Notes: a model not told the origin generated them from the sequence alone. Numbered from the stretch's first letter, positions 23,936-32,769 are shown. The stretch: 64,000 bases of DNA from Levilactobacillus senmaizukei DSM 21775 = NBRC 103853 (GCF_001592085.1 NZ_BCWD01000002.1:62001-126000); one strand, 5' to 3'. Numbers and translations: made by a program.

Positions 23936-24730
23936 ATGGATAACGACCGAATATTAGACGTACAGGGTGGTGTCAACTTTAGAGAACTTGGTGGTTACGC
24001 AACCGTCGATGGTCACACTGTAAAGTGGCACAAACTGTTGCGGACGGCCGGACTCGCTAACCTCACGCCATCAGACCTGCAACGGTTAACCGACTACGGC
24101 GTCAAAACCGACGTCGACTTTCGCTCTCGCGATGAACAAAAACAGGCACCCGATAAGGTACCGGCAGGGGTCACCTACCAATTTACCCCCGTCTTCCCAG
24201 CGGATGACGAGACCGATGCTTCGGCCTCTCAAGTTCAATTGGAAGAACGTTTCTCGGCGGATAACCAAGCCGGCTACCGCCATATGCTCAACGTGTATGA
24301 ACAAATGGTGACATTGCCCTCCGCCCAGCAGGCCTACCACAACTTTCTCGCGGAACTGCTCAAGAATGATGGCGACAGTCAATCCGTCCTGTTTCACTGT
24401 ACCGCCGGTAAGGATCGGACCGGGTTGGCCGCCTTCTTCGTATTAAGCGCCCTGGGCGTTGACCCCCAGACCATTCGTCACGACTACCTGATGACCAACC
24501 AGACGTCGGCTAAGCATATCAATGAAACGACGACTGCCGCTGCTGCCCGCGGCGAAACCGCGGCGTTTGTCACCAACATTCGGGCCCTGTACACCGTCAA
24601 CAATGATTATTTCGATACAGCGATGCGACTCATTAATACACAATATGGTGGCACGCTTGACTATTTACACGACGTTCTGGGACTTTCCCGGGGCGACCTA
24701 CAAACATTAAAACAACTCTATTTGGATTAA
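23936..24730 (+). CDS. Tyrosine-protein phosphatase (PTP-like, LipA/IphP family)
   Basis: A 264-residue enzyme. The phosphatase P-loop is HCTAGKDRTG with Cys and Arg in the CX5R spacing, and the early NFRELGGY and TDVDFRSRDE segments are those of the Y_phosphatase3 group. Homologues act on phosphotyrosine or phosphoinositides in vitro. There is an earlier in-frame ATG at 23924, but it sits on the AAAGGA ribosome site, so 23936 is preferred. A terminator follows. Confidence 0.88.
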   Translation: MDNDRILDVQGGVNFRELGGYATVDGHTVKWHKLLRTAGLANLTPSDLQRLTDYGVKTDVDFRSRDEQKQAPDKVPAGVTYQFTPVFPADDETDASASQVQLEERFSADNQAGYRHMLNVYEQMVTLPSAQQAYHNFLAELLKNDGDSQSVLFHCTAGKDRTGLAAFFVLSALGVDPQTIRHDYLMTNQTSAKHINETTTAAAARGETAAFVTNIRALYTVNNDYFDTAMRLINTQYGGTLDYLHDVLGLSRGDLQTLKQLYLD

Positions 24731-24737
24731 CTTCCAT

Positions 24738-24772
24738 GCCAGACTAACCATCGAGGGTAGTCTGGTTTTTTA
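24738..24772 (+). terminator. Terminator after phosphatase gene
   Basis: CCAGACTA pairs with TAGTCTGG, followed by TTTTTT. Confidence 0.85.
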
Positions 24773-24804
24773 CCTCATGGACGACGAAAGGACTTGATGT
24801 TTTT

Positions 24805-25737
24805 ATGAAAAAATCGACACTGACTTGGGCCCTTCCCTTGGCAGGGCTGGCGGCCACTTCCCTCATTGCCAGCGAGCGATTGTTCAACTTCGCTTTTAAA
24901 CGGGTCAATTACGTTCCCGAAACCTCTGCCGATAAACAAAAGTATGCCGACGCTTACTATGCCTATGTCGATTGGTACAAACAGGTTAAAAAGGAAAAAT
25001 GGTTCCTACACGAACACGATCCCAATAACCGGATGGTCGCGGAATATATTCCAGCGGAAACGCCTAGCAAGCAGACCGTCATCATCTCCCATGGTTACAA
25101 GGGCAATGGCGAGACCATGGCCAACTTTGCTCAGATGTTTCATCGGCTAGGCTTCAACGTTCTTCTACCCGATGACCGCGGTCACGGCGAGAGTGCCGGC
25201 AAATACATTAGTTTTGGCTGGCTGGATCGGCTGGACTATCAAGAATGGATTCACCAGGTTATTGAACGGTCATCACAGAACGTCAAAATTCTGATGTTCG
25301 GGGTTAGCATGGGAGGCGCCACGATGGAAATGTTGTCTGGTGAAAGCCTGCCCCAACAGGTTAAGGCGATCATCGCGGACTGCGGCTACTCCAGTATCGA
25401 GGCCGAATTGACCTACCTGTTAAAACGCCAATTTCACCTGCCCAAGTATCCATTGGAGCCCCTGGTCAGCACCATTTCCAAGCGTCGACTGGGCTATTAT
25501 CTGGGCGACGTGTCCGCTACCGAACAGTTGGCCAAAAATAAACGGCCCATCCTGTTTATCCATGGTGAGAAGGACGTCTACGTTCCCGTTGGCATGGCCT
25601 ACGAGAACTATGCGGCAACCCATGCCCCAAAACAACTGTGGATTGTGAAAAACGCTTCGCATGCTGAAAGCTTCTGGGTCAATCCCAAACGCTATCAGGA
25701 CCACGTTGAAGAGTTTTTGACGACCTACTTTAAGTAA
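24805..25737 (+). CDS. Membrane-anchored alpha/beta hydrolase
   Basis: A 310-residue hydrolase. Residues 1-24 (MKKSTLTWALPLAGLAATSL then IASE) are an uncleaved signal or anchor helix, so the catalytic domain is probably outside. The nucleophile Ser is in MFGVSMGGATME, the oxyanion region is IISHGYKGNGE, the Asp lies in FIHGEKDVYVP and the His in NASHAESFW. Homologues of this YqkD/lactobacillar type are often of unknown substrate. AAAGGA lies upstream. The gene is followed by a candidate small RNA. Confidence 0.85.
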   Translation: MKKSTLTWALPLAGLAATSLIASERLFNFAFKRVNYVPETSADKQKYADAYYAYVDWYKQVKKEKWFLHEHDPNNRMVAEYIPAETPSKQTVIISHGYKGNGETMANFAQMFHRLGFNVLLPDDRGHGESAGKYISFGWLDRLDYQEWIHQVIERSSQNVKILMFGVSMGGATMEMLSGESLPQQVKAIIADCGYSSIEAELTYLLKRQFHLPKYPLEPLVSTISKRRLGYYLGDVSATEQLAKNKRPILFIHGEKDVYVPVGMAYENYAATHAPKQLWIVKNASHAESFWVNPKRYQDHVEEFLTTYFK

Positions 25738-25843
25738 TTCCGGAAAGAATCTTCACAATTTAGAATTCCTTTATAAATTAATCAAAAAGTCGTCACGAAA
25801 TGTCCCCGTTTCTATTCACAAACTACGGGTATAGTTATCATCA

Positions 25844-26039
25844 TAGTAATCAGCTAATAACTATTACTAGTCAAAATCTACTTTCAATCCCTTTTTAAGA
25901 TTCTCCTCCCCAGAGAATCGCAATCCCTGGATAGGACCCCTCAAGCCTATCCACCCCTCAAAATGAGTCACTCCCCCTAGTGGCTCACTCCTCATGAATC
26001 AAATTGCGGCAGCCCCTTACCAAGGCTGCCGCAATTTTT
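25844..26039 (+). ncRNA. Candidate multi-hairpin RNA with C-rich loops
   Basis: Five hairpins in succession end in a strong terminator. H1 pairs 25844-25850 with 25863-25869; H2 25899-25905 with 25913-25919 (loop ctcccca); H3 25928-25935 with 25946-25953 (loop acccctcaag); H4 25964-25970 with 25981-25987 (loop ctccccctag); H5 26004-26014 with 26024-26034 (loop ccttaccaa), then TTTTT. The joining segments also contain AATCCC, CACCCCTC and CTCCTC. No good reading frame or clear promoter was found. CU-rich single-stranded loops that can pair with GGAGG are the usual feature of Gram-positive regulatory small RNAs. Confidence 0.6.
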
Positions 26040-26069
26040 GTGTCCTGATTTTTCTTTCGTTCATTGCCA

Positions 26070-26226
26070 ACCTACCGGTTGGCCAGGGAAGGGCCGGAAC
26101 ATGGTGGACACGACTTGAAGCCTTGCCCAACCCGCAAGTCTTCAAGCTCGGTCTTTGCCTAAGCCGAAAAAAGCTCGGCTAACGCAAACGACACCACTGA
26201 GCCCTTCCCTGGCCGTCCTCTCGGTT
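26070..26226 (+). repeat. Family B three-stem repeat, copy B6
   Basis: P1 is a perfect 14-bp pairing of 26081-26094 with 26201-26214 (GGCCAGGGAAGGGC). P2 pairs 26114-26120 (CTTGAAG) with 26140-26146 (CTTCAAG). P3 pairs TTTGC and TAAGCCGA with TCGGCTA and GCAAA. It lies between two convergent terminators, in sense with neither neighbour's coding end. Confidence 0.9.
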
Positions 26227-26265
26227 TTCACGATCTAAAAACGATGTCAAAGAATTTAGCAAAAC

Positions 26266-26316
26266 CACAAAAATAGCGACCGTCACAACGGAGTTAACCC
26301 TTGTGACGGTCGCTAT
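26266..26316 (-). terminator. purB terminator
   Basis: ATAGCGACCGTCACAA (26273-26288) pairs perfectly with TTGTGACGGTCGCTAT (26301-26316); the minus-strand tail is TTTTTG. Confidence 0.85.
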
Positions 26317-26413
26317 TGCTATTTATCCAAGGTAATTAATATAAGGGTACTCACCACTACAGGTTACTAATCCCTCTCAAAAGAGAACTCGATGGAACAC
26401 GCTATCATAGCAG

Positions 26414-26460
26414 GACCCCGGAAGCAGATGGGGTGCCCCAAATCTGCTTCCGGGGTTCCA
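26414..26460. other. Strong hairpin below purB without a T-run
   Basis: GGACCCCGGAAGCAGAT pairs with ATCTGCTTCCGGGGTTCC over at least 15 bp. There is no T-run on either strand, so it is not the terminator. It lies 26 bp after the purB stop codon and may protect the mRNA 3' end. Confidence 0.6.
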
Positions 26461-26485
26461 ACGGCCAATCTCGCCAAGCTAACCG

Positions 26486-27787
26486 CTAGTCTTCCGTCAA
26501 GCCAAGCCGATTGAAGATATAGTCGACGCGGCGGAGATGATAATGGTAATCGAAGGCGTCGTCGATCTGCTCCGATGTCAACCGATCCGTAATTTCCGCG
26601 TTGGCCTCGACCAATGGTCGGAACTGGATTTGTTGGTCCCAAGCTTGGGCCGTCAATGGTTGAACCAAATCATAGGCCGCTTCACGGCTCAGGCCACTTT
26701 CAATTAGCTTCAATAAGAGTCGTTGACTGTAAATCAGCCCGTAAGTCCGGCCCATGTTAGCCTTCATCGTTTCTGGGAAAACGTCCAATTGACTTAAAAT
26801 TCGATTGAACCGGTGCAGGGAATAATCCAACAGCGTCGTGGTTTCCGGCAGAATCATCCGTTCGGCAGAGGAATGGGAGATGTCGCGTTCGTGCCACAAA
26901 CTGACATTTTCGTAGGCCGTCACCACTGTGCCCCGAATCACCCGGGCCAACCCGGTCACGTTCTCGGAACCAATTGGATTTCGTTTGTGGGGCATTGCCG
27001 AGGACCCTTTTTGTCCAGGATTAAAATGTTCTTCGACCTCATGAATTTCGGAACGCTGGAGGCTCCGAATCTCCGTGGCAAACTCTTCAATACTAGTGGC
27101 AATCAAGGCCATCGTCGCGACGTAATCCGCATGCAGATCCCGTGGCAGTACCTGACTAGCAATCGGTTGGGCACTAATCCCCAATTGGTCACAGACAAAC
27201 TCTTCGACCTCAGGCGGCACGTTGGCAAAGGTCCCAACTGCTCCACTGATCTTACCGGTCTCCACGCCCTTAGCAGCCCGGTCAAATCGGTCTAAGTTCC
27301 GCTGCATTTCAGCATACCACCGGGCAATCTTTAGCCCAAAGGTCGTGGGTTCGGCTTGAACCCCATGGGTCCGGCCAATCATGACGGTCTCTTTATATTG
27401 AAGCGCCAGTTTCTTTAGGGTCGCAATCAGCGTCACAATATCCGCACGTAGGACCGCGTTAGCTTGCTTTAGCCGATAGCCTTGAGCCGTATCAACCACG
27501 TCTGTACTGGTCACACCGAAGTGAATCCATTTCCGTTCCGCACCCAATGATTCGGAAACGTTACGCGTAAACGCCACAATATCGTGATGCGTCACGGCCT
27601 CAATCTCCGCAATTCGGTCAACGTCAAAGGTGGCCTTGGCCCGAATCTTGGCGGCGTCTTCGGCGGGTACCTCCCCGAGCTTGGCCCAGGCCTCATCAAT
27701 CGCCACTTCCACGGCTAACCAGGATGCGTATTGGTTTTTCAAAGACCAAATCTGACCCATCTCGGGGCGAGTATAACGTTCTAACAT
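26486..27787 (-). CDS. purB: Adenylosuccinate lyase
   Basis: A 433-residue lyase acting twice in purine synthesis (SAICAR to AICAR, adenylosuccinate to AMP). The family signature is GSSAMPHKRNPIGSEN, with IGRTHGVQAEPTTFG (catalytic His) and HFGVTSTDVVDTA. The start at 27787 begins MLERYTRPEM and follows GAGGAGG by six bases. No pur operon is attached; the gene faces away from purA, with PurR-like boxes in the shared gap. Confidence 0.96.
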   Translation of the reverse strand: MLERYTRPEMGQIWSLKNQYASWLAVEVAIDEAWAKLGEVPAEDAAKIRAKATFDVDRIAEIEAVTHHDIVAFTRNVSESLGAERKWIHFGVTSTDVVDTAQGYRLKQANAVLRADIVTLIATLKKLALQYKETVMIGRTHGVQAEPTTFGLKIARWYAEMQRNLDRFDRAAKGVETGKISGAVGTFANVPPEVEEFVCDQLGISAQPIASQVLPRDLHADYVATMALIATSIEEFATEIRSLQRSEIHEVEEHFNPGQKGSSAMPHKRNPIGSENVTGLARVIRGTVVTAYENVSLWHERDISHSSAERMILPETTTLLDYSLHRFNRILSQLDVFPETMKANMGRTYGLIYSQRLLLKLIESGLSREAAYDLVQPLTAQAWDQQIQFRPLVEANAEITDRLTSEQIDDAFDYHYHLRRVDYIFNRLGLTED

Positions 27788-27811
27788 CAAATTCCTCCTC
27801 AATCATTTGGC

Positions 27812-27850
27812 AAAACACGAACATTAATTAACGCTTCTTTGTTTCCTTCG
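27812..27850. promoter_or_regulatory. PurBox-like pair upstream of purB
   Basis: AACACGAACATTA near 27816 on the plus strand and ATTACCGAAGGAA on the minus strand near 27848 are inverted CGAA-core motifs resembling the PurR box. The match to the lactococcal consensus is about 10 of 13 for each, so this is weaker than the purA pair. Confidence 0.4.
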
Positions 27851-27965
27851 GTAATTATCATATCATAGAACATCCCATTTTTATACCCTTTAAACCGGTA
27901 AGTTCAGCTGCTAATTGATTTCTACCCGCAATTATAAGAACTTTAATAAACAATTTTGCGAAAAT

Positions 27966-28008
27966 AGTTCGTATATTCCTTGCTTTTTAATTCCGAACTT
28001 GATACACT
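27966..28008 (+). promoter_or_regulatory. purA promoter with two facing PurBoxes
   Basis: A -35 TTGCTT (27980-27985) and a -10 TACACT (28003-28008) have a 17-base spacer. The box AATTCCGAACTTG (27989-28001) in the spacer matches AWWWCCGAACWWT at 12 of 13 positions. A second box on the opposite strand (ATATACGAACTAT, 27966-27978) also matches at 12 of 13. This is the paired layout bound by PurR of Gram-positive bacteria. Confidence 0.7.
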
Positions 28009-28058
28009 GAATCTTTCTGGGCGTTCGGCTTAGTAAAATAAAACGATGAGGTGTTGTT

Positions 28059-29345
28059 ATGTCTTCAATAGTTGTAGTTGGTAGTCAATGGGGCGATGAA
28101 GGTAAAGGAAAGATCACGGATTTTCTAAGTGAACAGGCTGACGTCATTGCTCGCTACCAAGGAGGCGACAACGCCGGTCATACCATCGTCTTCAATGACC
28201 AAACTTTCAAATTACGGTTGATTCCTTCGGGAATTTTCTACGCCGACAAAATTAGTGTGATTGGTAACGGCGTCGTTTTAAACCCCCAATCATTAATTCA
28301 AGAACTCACCTATCTCCACGAAAATGGGGTGGCCACCGACAATCTTCGGATTTCTAACCGGGCCCACGTCATCTTGCCTTACCATATCCTATTGGACCAG
28401 GCGCAAGAGAAGATGAAGGAAAATAAGATTGGGACCACTAACAAGGGAATCGGTCCTGCCTATATGGATAAGGCCGAACGAATTGGAATTCGGGTAGCCG
28501 ACCTGCTGGACCACGATGTGTTTGCCGACAAGTTGCGTCAAAACCTAATTGAGAAAAACAACGTGTTAACCAAGCTTTATGATGAAGAACCTTTGGACTT
28601 TGATGATATCTTTGAGACCTACTATGACTTGGGTCAACAGTTAAAGGGCTACGTTACCGACACTTCCGTCGTGATCAATGATGCCCTGGACGCTGGTAAG
28701 AACGTTCTCTTTGAAGGGGCCCAAGGCGTGATGCTCGACATCGACCACGGGACTTACCCATTTGTCACGTCTTCCAACCCAGTTGCCGGTGGGGTGACCA
28801 TTGGTTCTGGTGTTGGCCCAACTAAGATTGAACACGTCGTTGGGGTCTGCAAAGCCTACACATCACGGGTCGGCGACGGTCCATTTCCAACGGAACTCTT
28901 CGACGAAATCGGTGACACCATCCGCGAAACTGGTCACGAATACGGGACCGTTACCAAGCGTCCCCGCCGGATCGGCTGGTTCGACAGTGTTGTCTTGCGG
29001 CATGCCAAGCGTGTTTCTGGTTTGACCAACCTATCATTGAACTGTTTAGACGTCTTGACTGGTCTGCAGACCGTTAAGATTTGCAAAGCCTACGAATTGA
29101 ATGGCGAAACGATCTACCATTACCCAGCTAGCCTGGTTGACCTGGAAAACTGCCAACCAATCTATGAAGAATTCCCTGGCTGGACGGAAGATATCACCCA
29201 TTGCCAATCCGTCGACGAACTACCCGTTAACGCACAAAACTACGTGAAGCGACTGGCCGAACTGGTTGGCGTCGACATTGCCACCCTGTCCGTCGGTCCC
29301 GACCGGCAACAAACCAACATTTTAGAAAACGTCTGGAACGCTTAA
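28059..29345 (+). CDS. purA: Adenylosuccinate synthase
   Basis: A 428-residue GTP-dependent ligase converting IMP and aspartate to adenylosuccinate. The P-loop-like start [18 protein letters not shown] and the IMP-binding NAGHTIV and [14 protein letters not shown] segments are complete, with [14 protein letters not shown] near the middle. GAGGTG precedes the ATG. It is followed by guaC after 24 bp, forming a nucleotide-balance operon in which PurA leads IMP to AMP and GuaC returns GMP to IMP. Confidence 0.97.
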   Translation: MSSIVVVGSQWGDEGKGKITDFLSEQADVIARYQGGDNAGHTIVFNDQTFKLRLIPSGIFYADKISVIGNGVVLNPQSLIQELTYLHENGVATDNLRISNRAHVILPYHILLDQAQEKMKENKIGTTNKGIGPAYMDKAERIGIRVADLLDHDVFADKLRQNLIEKNNVLTKLYDEEPLDFDDIFETYYDLGQQLKGYVTDTSVVINDALDAGKNVLFEGAQGVMLDIDHGTYPFVTSSNPVAGGVTIGSGVGPTKIEHVVGVCKAYTSRVGDGPFPTELFDEIGDTIRETGHEYGTVTKRPRRIGWFDSVVLRHAKRVSGLTNLSLNCLDVLTGLQTVKICKAYELNGETIYHYPASLVDLENCQPIYEEFPGWTEDITHCQSVDELPVNAQNYVKRLAELVGVDIATLSVGPDRQQTNILENVWNA

Positions 29346-29369
29346 CCTACAATCAAGGAGTGACGAACA

Positions 29370-30356
29370 TTGCATCCAGCTGAAGTATTTGACTATGAAG
29401 ATATCCAACTCATTCCCAACAAATGCATTATCGAAAGCCGGAGTGAAGCCGATACCAGCATCGAATTTGGCCCCCACCGGTTTAAAATTCCGGTGGTACC
29501 AGCCAATATGGAAACCGTCATTAACGAACCTCTGGCCGTTTGGCTAGCTAAAAATGACTATTTCTACGTGATGCACCGGTTCCAACCTGCCGATCGCCGC
29601 GGCTTTATCGAACGGATGCAAGCGCAGTCCTTGTTTGCCTCCATCAGTGTCGGCGTAAAGGAAGACGAACACGCCTTCATCGATGAATTAGCCGCGGCCA
29701 ACCTGACTCCGGACTATATCACCATCGATATTGCCCACGGTCATAGTGATGCCGTGATCCAGATGATTCATCATATCAAAGAGAAATTACCAAATAGCTT
29801 CATTATCGCCGGTAACGTCGGTACTCCAGAAGCCGTCCGTGAATTAGAAAACGCGAGTGCCGATGCCACCAAGGTCGGCATTGGTCCCGGTAAGGCTTGC
29901 ATCACCAAGCTAAAGACCGGTTTCGGTACCGGTGGTTGGCAACTCGCCGCCCTCCGGCTCTGTGCCAAGGCTGCTCGTAAGCCAATCATCGCCGACGGTG
30001 GGATTCGCTACAACGGTGACATCGCCAAGTCCGTTCGCTTCGGTGCCAGCATGGTCATGGTTGGTTCAATGTTAGCCGGCCACGAACAGTCACCTGGTAA
30101 CCTGTTGACCATTGACGGCCGCACTTTCAAGCAATACTGGGGTTCCGCCTCGGAAAAGCAAAAGGGTGCCTACCGTAACGTAGAAGGCAAGCAGATGTTG
30201 GTCCCTTACCGGGGCGACATTTCCCAAACACTGAACGCCATGCAAGAAGATCTCCAATCCTCAATCTCTTACGCTGGTGGCCGAAACCTCTTGGACATTC
30301 GGACCGTCGATTACGTGATTGTGAAGAGCTCCATCATGAACGGTGATAACTACTAG
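29370..30356 (+). CDS. guaC: GMP reductase
   Basis: A 328-residue TIM-barrel enzyme reducing GMP to IMP. The active-site loop is [20 protein letters not shown] with the catalytic Cys. IMPDH would have a CBS domain insert and SICTT, so this is GuaC. The start is TTG with an AAGGAG site nine bases upstream. In operon with purA; a terminator follows. Confidence 0.94.
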   Translation: MHPAEVFDYEDIQLIPNKCIIESRSEADTSIEFGPHRFKIPVVPANMETVINEPLAVWLAKNDYFYVMHRFQPADRRGFIERMQAQSLFASISVGVKEDEHAFIDELAAANLTPDYITIDIAHGHSDAVIQMIHHIKEKLPNSFIIAGNVGTPEAVRELENASADATKVGIGPGKACITKLKTGFGTGGWQLAALRLCAKAARKPIIADGGIRYNGDIAKSVRFGASMVMVGSMLAGHEQSPGNLLTIDGRTFKQYWGSASEKQKGAYRNVEGKQMLVPYRGDISQTLNAMQEDLQSSISYAGGRNLLDIRTVDYVIVKSSIMNGDNY

Positions 30357-30362
30357 AATCAA

Positions 30363-30394
30363 CGACACCCACCAGATTGGCGGGTGTTTTTTTG
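30363..30394 (+). terminator. purA-guaC terminator
   Basis: ACACCC and GGGTGT form the stem core, with CACCAGATTGGC between, followed by seven or eight T. Confidence 0.85.
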
Positions 30395-30398
30395 CGTA

Positions 30399-30428
30399 AA
30401 AAAACGCTGACCAAATGGCCAGCGTTCT
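30399..30428 (-). terminator. Terminator of the secreted-paralogue cluster
   Basis: AACGCTG pairs with CAGCGTT; the minus-strand tail is TTTTTTACG. It sits four bases below the last gene of the cluster. Confidence 0.8.
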
Positions 30429-30431
30429 AAT

Positions 30432-30884
30432 CTAATCAGCAATATGCGAGTAATAATGGGCAACCTTTTTACCTTTAATGAAGTCAAAACGATATCCACC
30501 TTGATAACCGCGAATAACCTTATAATGCTTCTTACCAATCTTTCGGGAAGCCAACTTCATGTCTCCTTCTGGGAATAGACTGCTAGCAGCATTTTTATTT
30601 TTTGAATTCAATGTAAAAAAGCCATTCGACTTCTTATAGGACAAACGATGAGCCTTATTCTTAGCTTTCGGAGTCAGTTTAAAGATCTTTTCCCCAGGAT
30701 ACTTTATCGAAGCCTTATGGGCCGAGATACTCAACTTCGTCCACTTATGATGGCCTTGATAGGCATAAAAATTCCCACGAATCGACTTTGGCATGGTCGT
30801 CGCACTAGCGGATGCTGGAACAACTGTGGCGCCCATAACGCCCAAAGAAATGGCAGAAACTGCCAACAATTTCATTAACTTCAA
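30432..30884 (-). CDS. Small secreted protein, paralogue 3 of 3
   Basis: A 150-residue exported protein: signal peptide about 1-27 (MKLMKLLAVSAISLGVMGAT, then VVPASASA) followed by a basic, Lys-rich mature domain. Shared with its two neighbours are TTMPKSIRGNFYAYQGHHKW, LSISAHKASIK, the FKLTPKAKNKAHRLSYKK block, a LFPEGDMKLASRKIGKKHYK block and a C-terminal YRFDFIKGKK. The start is TTG, six bases after AGGAGGAG. No cell-wall anchor was found. Function unknown; this type is lactobacillar. Confidence 0.8.
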   Translation of the reverse strand: MKLMKLLAVSAISLGVMGATVVPASASATTMPKSIRGNFYAYQGHHKWTKLSISAHKASIKYPGEKIFKLTPKAKNKAHRLSYKKSNGFFTLNSKNKNAASSLFPEGDMKLASRKIGKKHYKVIRGYQGGYRFDFIKGKKVAHYYSHIAD

Positions 30885-30918
30885 ATGACTCTCCTCCTAA
30901 TCTAAATGATCAAATCAA

Positions 30919-31377
30919 CTAGTTTAAGTGAGTCCGGTAAATGTGCTTAACCTTCTTGCCCTTAATAAAGTCCCACTTGGTAGCGCTTTGGTAACCGCGA
31001 ATCACCTTGTAGTGCTTCTTGCCAATCTTGCGCGAGGCTAATTGCATCCCTCCGGCTGGAAATGGACTGTCGGCCAATACTTTAATCTTGGAGTTTAAGA
31101 AGAACCGATGCATCGACTTATAGTTCTTGTAGGATAAGCGATGTGCCTTGCTCTTGGCCTTGGTGGTCAGTTTGAACGCCTTGTCCGAACCAATTTTAAT
31201 GTAGGCCGAGTGCTTAGAAATTTTCAATTTATCCCATGAATTGTAACCTTGGTAGGCATAATATGTACCCCGTAACTTCTTGGGAACCGTCGTCGCGCTG
31301 GCAGATGCCGGAACCACCGAAGCCCCTACTACCCCTAATGACACAGTGGCGACAGCCAATAACTTAACAAGTTTCAC
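30919..31377 (-). CDS. Small secreted protein, paralogue 2 of 3
   Basis: A 152-residue homologue of the 30432-30884 protein with the same signal peptide and block order, including SKAHRLSYKNYKSMHRFFL and LASRKIGKKHYKVIRGYQ. The start is GTG with AGGAGGAG upstream; the nearby ATG is in another frame. The 34-bp gap to the next gene, identical orientation and similar ribosome sites suggest one transcript and recent duplication. Confidence 0.8.
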   Translation of the reverse strand: MKLVKLLAVATVSLGVVGASVVPASASATTVPKKLRGTYYAYQGYNSWDKLKISKHSAYIKIGSDKAFKLTTKAKSKAHRLSYKNYKSMHRFFLNSKIKVLADSPFPAGGMQLASRKIGKKHYKVIRGYQSATKWDFIKGKKVKHIYRTHLN

Positions 31378-31548
31378 ATGAATCTCCTCCTTACCTGAAT
31401 TATTCTAAGTATACTGCGATTTCGCCGAAATGAAACTAGTTATTTAATTATGAAATAGGTAAATCATTGTCCGCCAAAACTGACTACCTCGATCAGACAC
31501 CAAAGGCCTGCCCCAGCAAGCGTCGAGACAGGCCTCTATCGACCATCA

Positions 31549-31968
31549 CTAATCCAAAAGTCCCCAATTCAGCTTAGTCCCCTTGATATAATCCCATTCA
31601 TATTTACCCGTATAATTCCGTAGGACATGGTATTTTTCACCATCAACGGTTACTTTGACGAGACGCAGCTTGTCACTAGGAAAGTAACTCCCCTTGGCAA
31701 GTTTGAAATATTTTCCAACTTTTTTATACCGAATACGTTTAGCCTGATGCTTCGCCTTAGACGTCAGGACGAAGGGCTTCGTCCCTTTCAGCTTCAACGT
31801 CACTTTATGCGCAGAGATCTTCATTTTGGCATCGAGATGACCATAACTGTAATAGGTCCCACGGATTGACTTGGGCACCGTCGTCGAACTGGCGTTAGCC
31901 GGAACAATGGCCCCACCGGCAACCCCTAAGGTAACTACCGCAACCGTTAACCACTTAATCCACTTCAT
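31549..31968 (-). CDS. Small secreted protein, paralogue 1 of 3
   Basis: A 139-residue and more diverged member of the same family: signal peptide about 1-27 (AGGAIVPANASSTT at the cleavage region), then TVPKSIRGTYYSYGHLDAKM, KISAHKVTLKLKG, FVLTSKAKHQAKRIRYKK and EWDYIKGTKL. It has an ATG start with GGGAGGAAAG upstream. A 170-bp gap with a hairpin (AGGCCTG/CAGGCCT, about 31504-31537) separates it from paralogue 2, so it may be transcribed separately. Confidence 0.8.
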   Translation of the reverse strand: MKWIKWLTVAVVTLGVAGGAIVPANASSTTVPKSIRGTYYSYGHLDAKMKISAHKVTLKLKGTKPFVLTSKAKHQAKRIRYKKVGKYFKLAKGSYFPSDKLRLVKVTVDGEKYHVLRNYTGKYEWDYIKGTKLNWGLLD

Positions 31969-32118
31969 CTGACTTTCCTCCCACCCTGAACTGTCTTCAG
32001 TATACCGCGAGTCCTTAGGAATTGGTCAAGGAATCGACCATCAATCAGCTTAATTATCCAGTATCGACCGGGATCTAAGTACAAAACGATTAAACGGCCA
32101 AAGTAGTGAGATACTAAA

Positions 32119-32148
32119 TCACCCGCCAATCCAAAGATTGACGGGTGG
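32119..32148 (-). terminator. Hairpin, probable terminator of the first mntH-usp cassette
   Basis: CACCCGCCAATC (32120-32131) pairs with GATTGACGGGTG (32136-32147), with a poor T-run on the minus strand. It lies beyond repeat B7. Confidence 0.5.
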
Positions 32149-32169
32149 TTTCTAATCCAGTTTAACTTG

Positions 32170-32296
32170 AGTCCGGCGGGTGCCTGGGCCCAGCGGTGTC
32201 GTTTGGCTTAGGCAAAGGCTGAGCTTAGAGACCGCTCTTTGGCTCTAAGTCATGCCCACCGCGTTCCGGCCCAAGGGCACCCGCAGTACGGCGCAG
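32170..32296 (-). repeat. Family B repeat, copy B7 (short P3)
   Basis: P1 pairs 32176-32184 with 32276-32284 perfectly (GCGGGTGCC). P2 is CTTAGAG/CTCTAAG around accgctctttgg, the same loop as B5 but with a stem changed at two pairs on both sides. P3 is reduced to TTTG/CAAA. It lies 40 bp after the usp stop codon, in sense with it. Confidence 0.85.
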
Positions 32297-32335
32297 GTGC
32301 CACTGTCTAAGTCTTTGACCTCGGCCCTAAATCTT

Positions 32336-32767
32336 TCACCGCACAACCATCACCGAGATCGGGGCATACTTGGCCATGTAGGCAGCTTGACTACCGAAGT
32401 GACGCCGGACGCCCTTCTTGGCCAGTGAACCCACGATCAAGATATCTGGCTTCACATCCGGAATAACTTCCTTCACGATGGTTTCGCCGGGTTCGCCCTC
32501 CGCAATCATCATGCGAACATTTTCCACGCCGGCATCCTCCGCTTGTTTTTGATACTTCTTGACGTGATTCTCCAGGTCCGTGTATTCCCCATGGACAAAG
32601 TCCCGGTCCAACGCTTGATAGACATTCATATCGTCATTTTCCAAAACGGAAACAATCACCAATTCCGAATGGTCACGTTTAGCCTGATGAATCGCGTAGT
32701 CAAATGCTAAGAGCGCATCCGCCGAGTCATCAACCCCGACTAAAATCCGTTTAAAAGTTGTTGGCAT
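32336..32767 (-). CDS. Universal stress protein, mntH-linked
   Basis: A 143-residue UspA-family protein with the start RILVGVDDSADALLAFDYAI and the end APISVMVVR. The usual ATP-binding motif G-x2-G-x9-G-S/T is altered: VGSLAKKGVRRHFGS lacks the second Gly, so nucleotide binding may differ. It starts 2 bp after the mntH stop with its ribosome site (AGGAGG) inside mntH, so the two are coupled. It is nearly a duplicate of the 34543-34974 protein. Confidence 0.85.
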   Translation of the reverse strand: MPTTFKRILVGVDDSADALLAFDYAIHQAKRDHSELVIVSVLENDDMNVYQALDRDFVHGEYTDLENHVKKYQKQAEDAGVENVRMMIAEGEPGETIVKEVIPDVKPDILIVGSLAKKGVRRHFGSQAAYMAKYAPISVMVVR

Positions 32768-32769
32768 CC

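Noticed and set aside
25994-26182. A 62-codon frame across the candidate RNA terminator and repeat B6
   Set aside because: It crosses a perfect terminator hairpin and has no ribosome site.
26070-26226. Family B considered as tRNA genes because of the cloverleaf-like fold
   Set aside because: There is no GGTTCGAATCC-like T-arm, no anticodon stem of the right length, no CCA end, and stem sequences vary freely.
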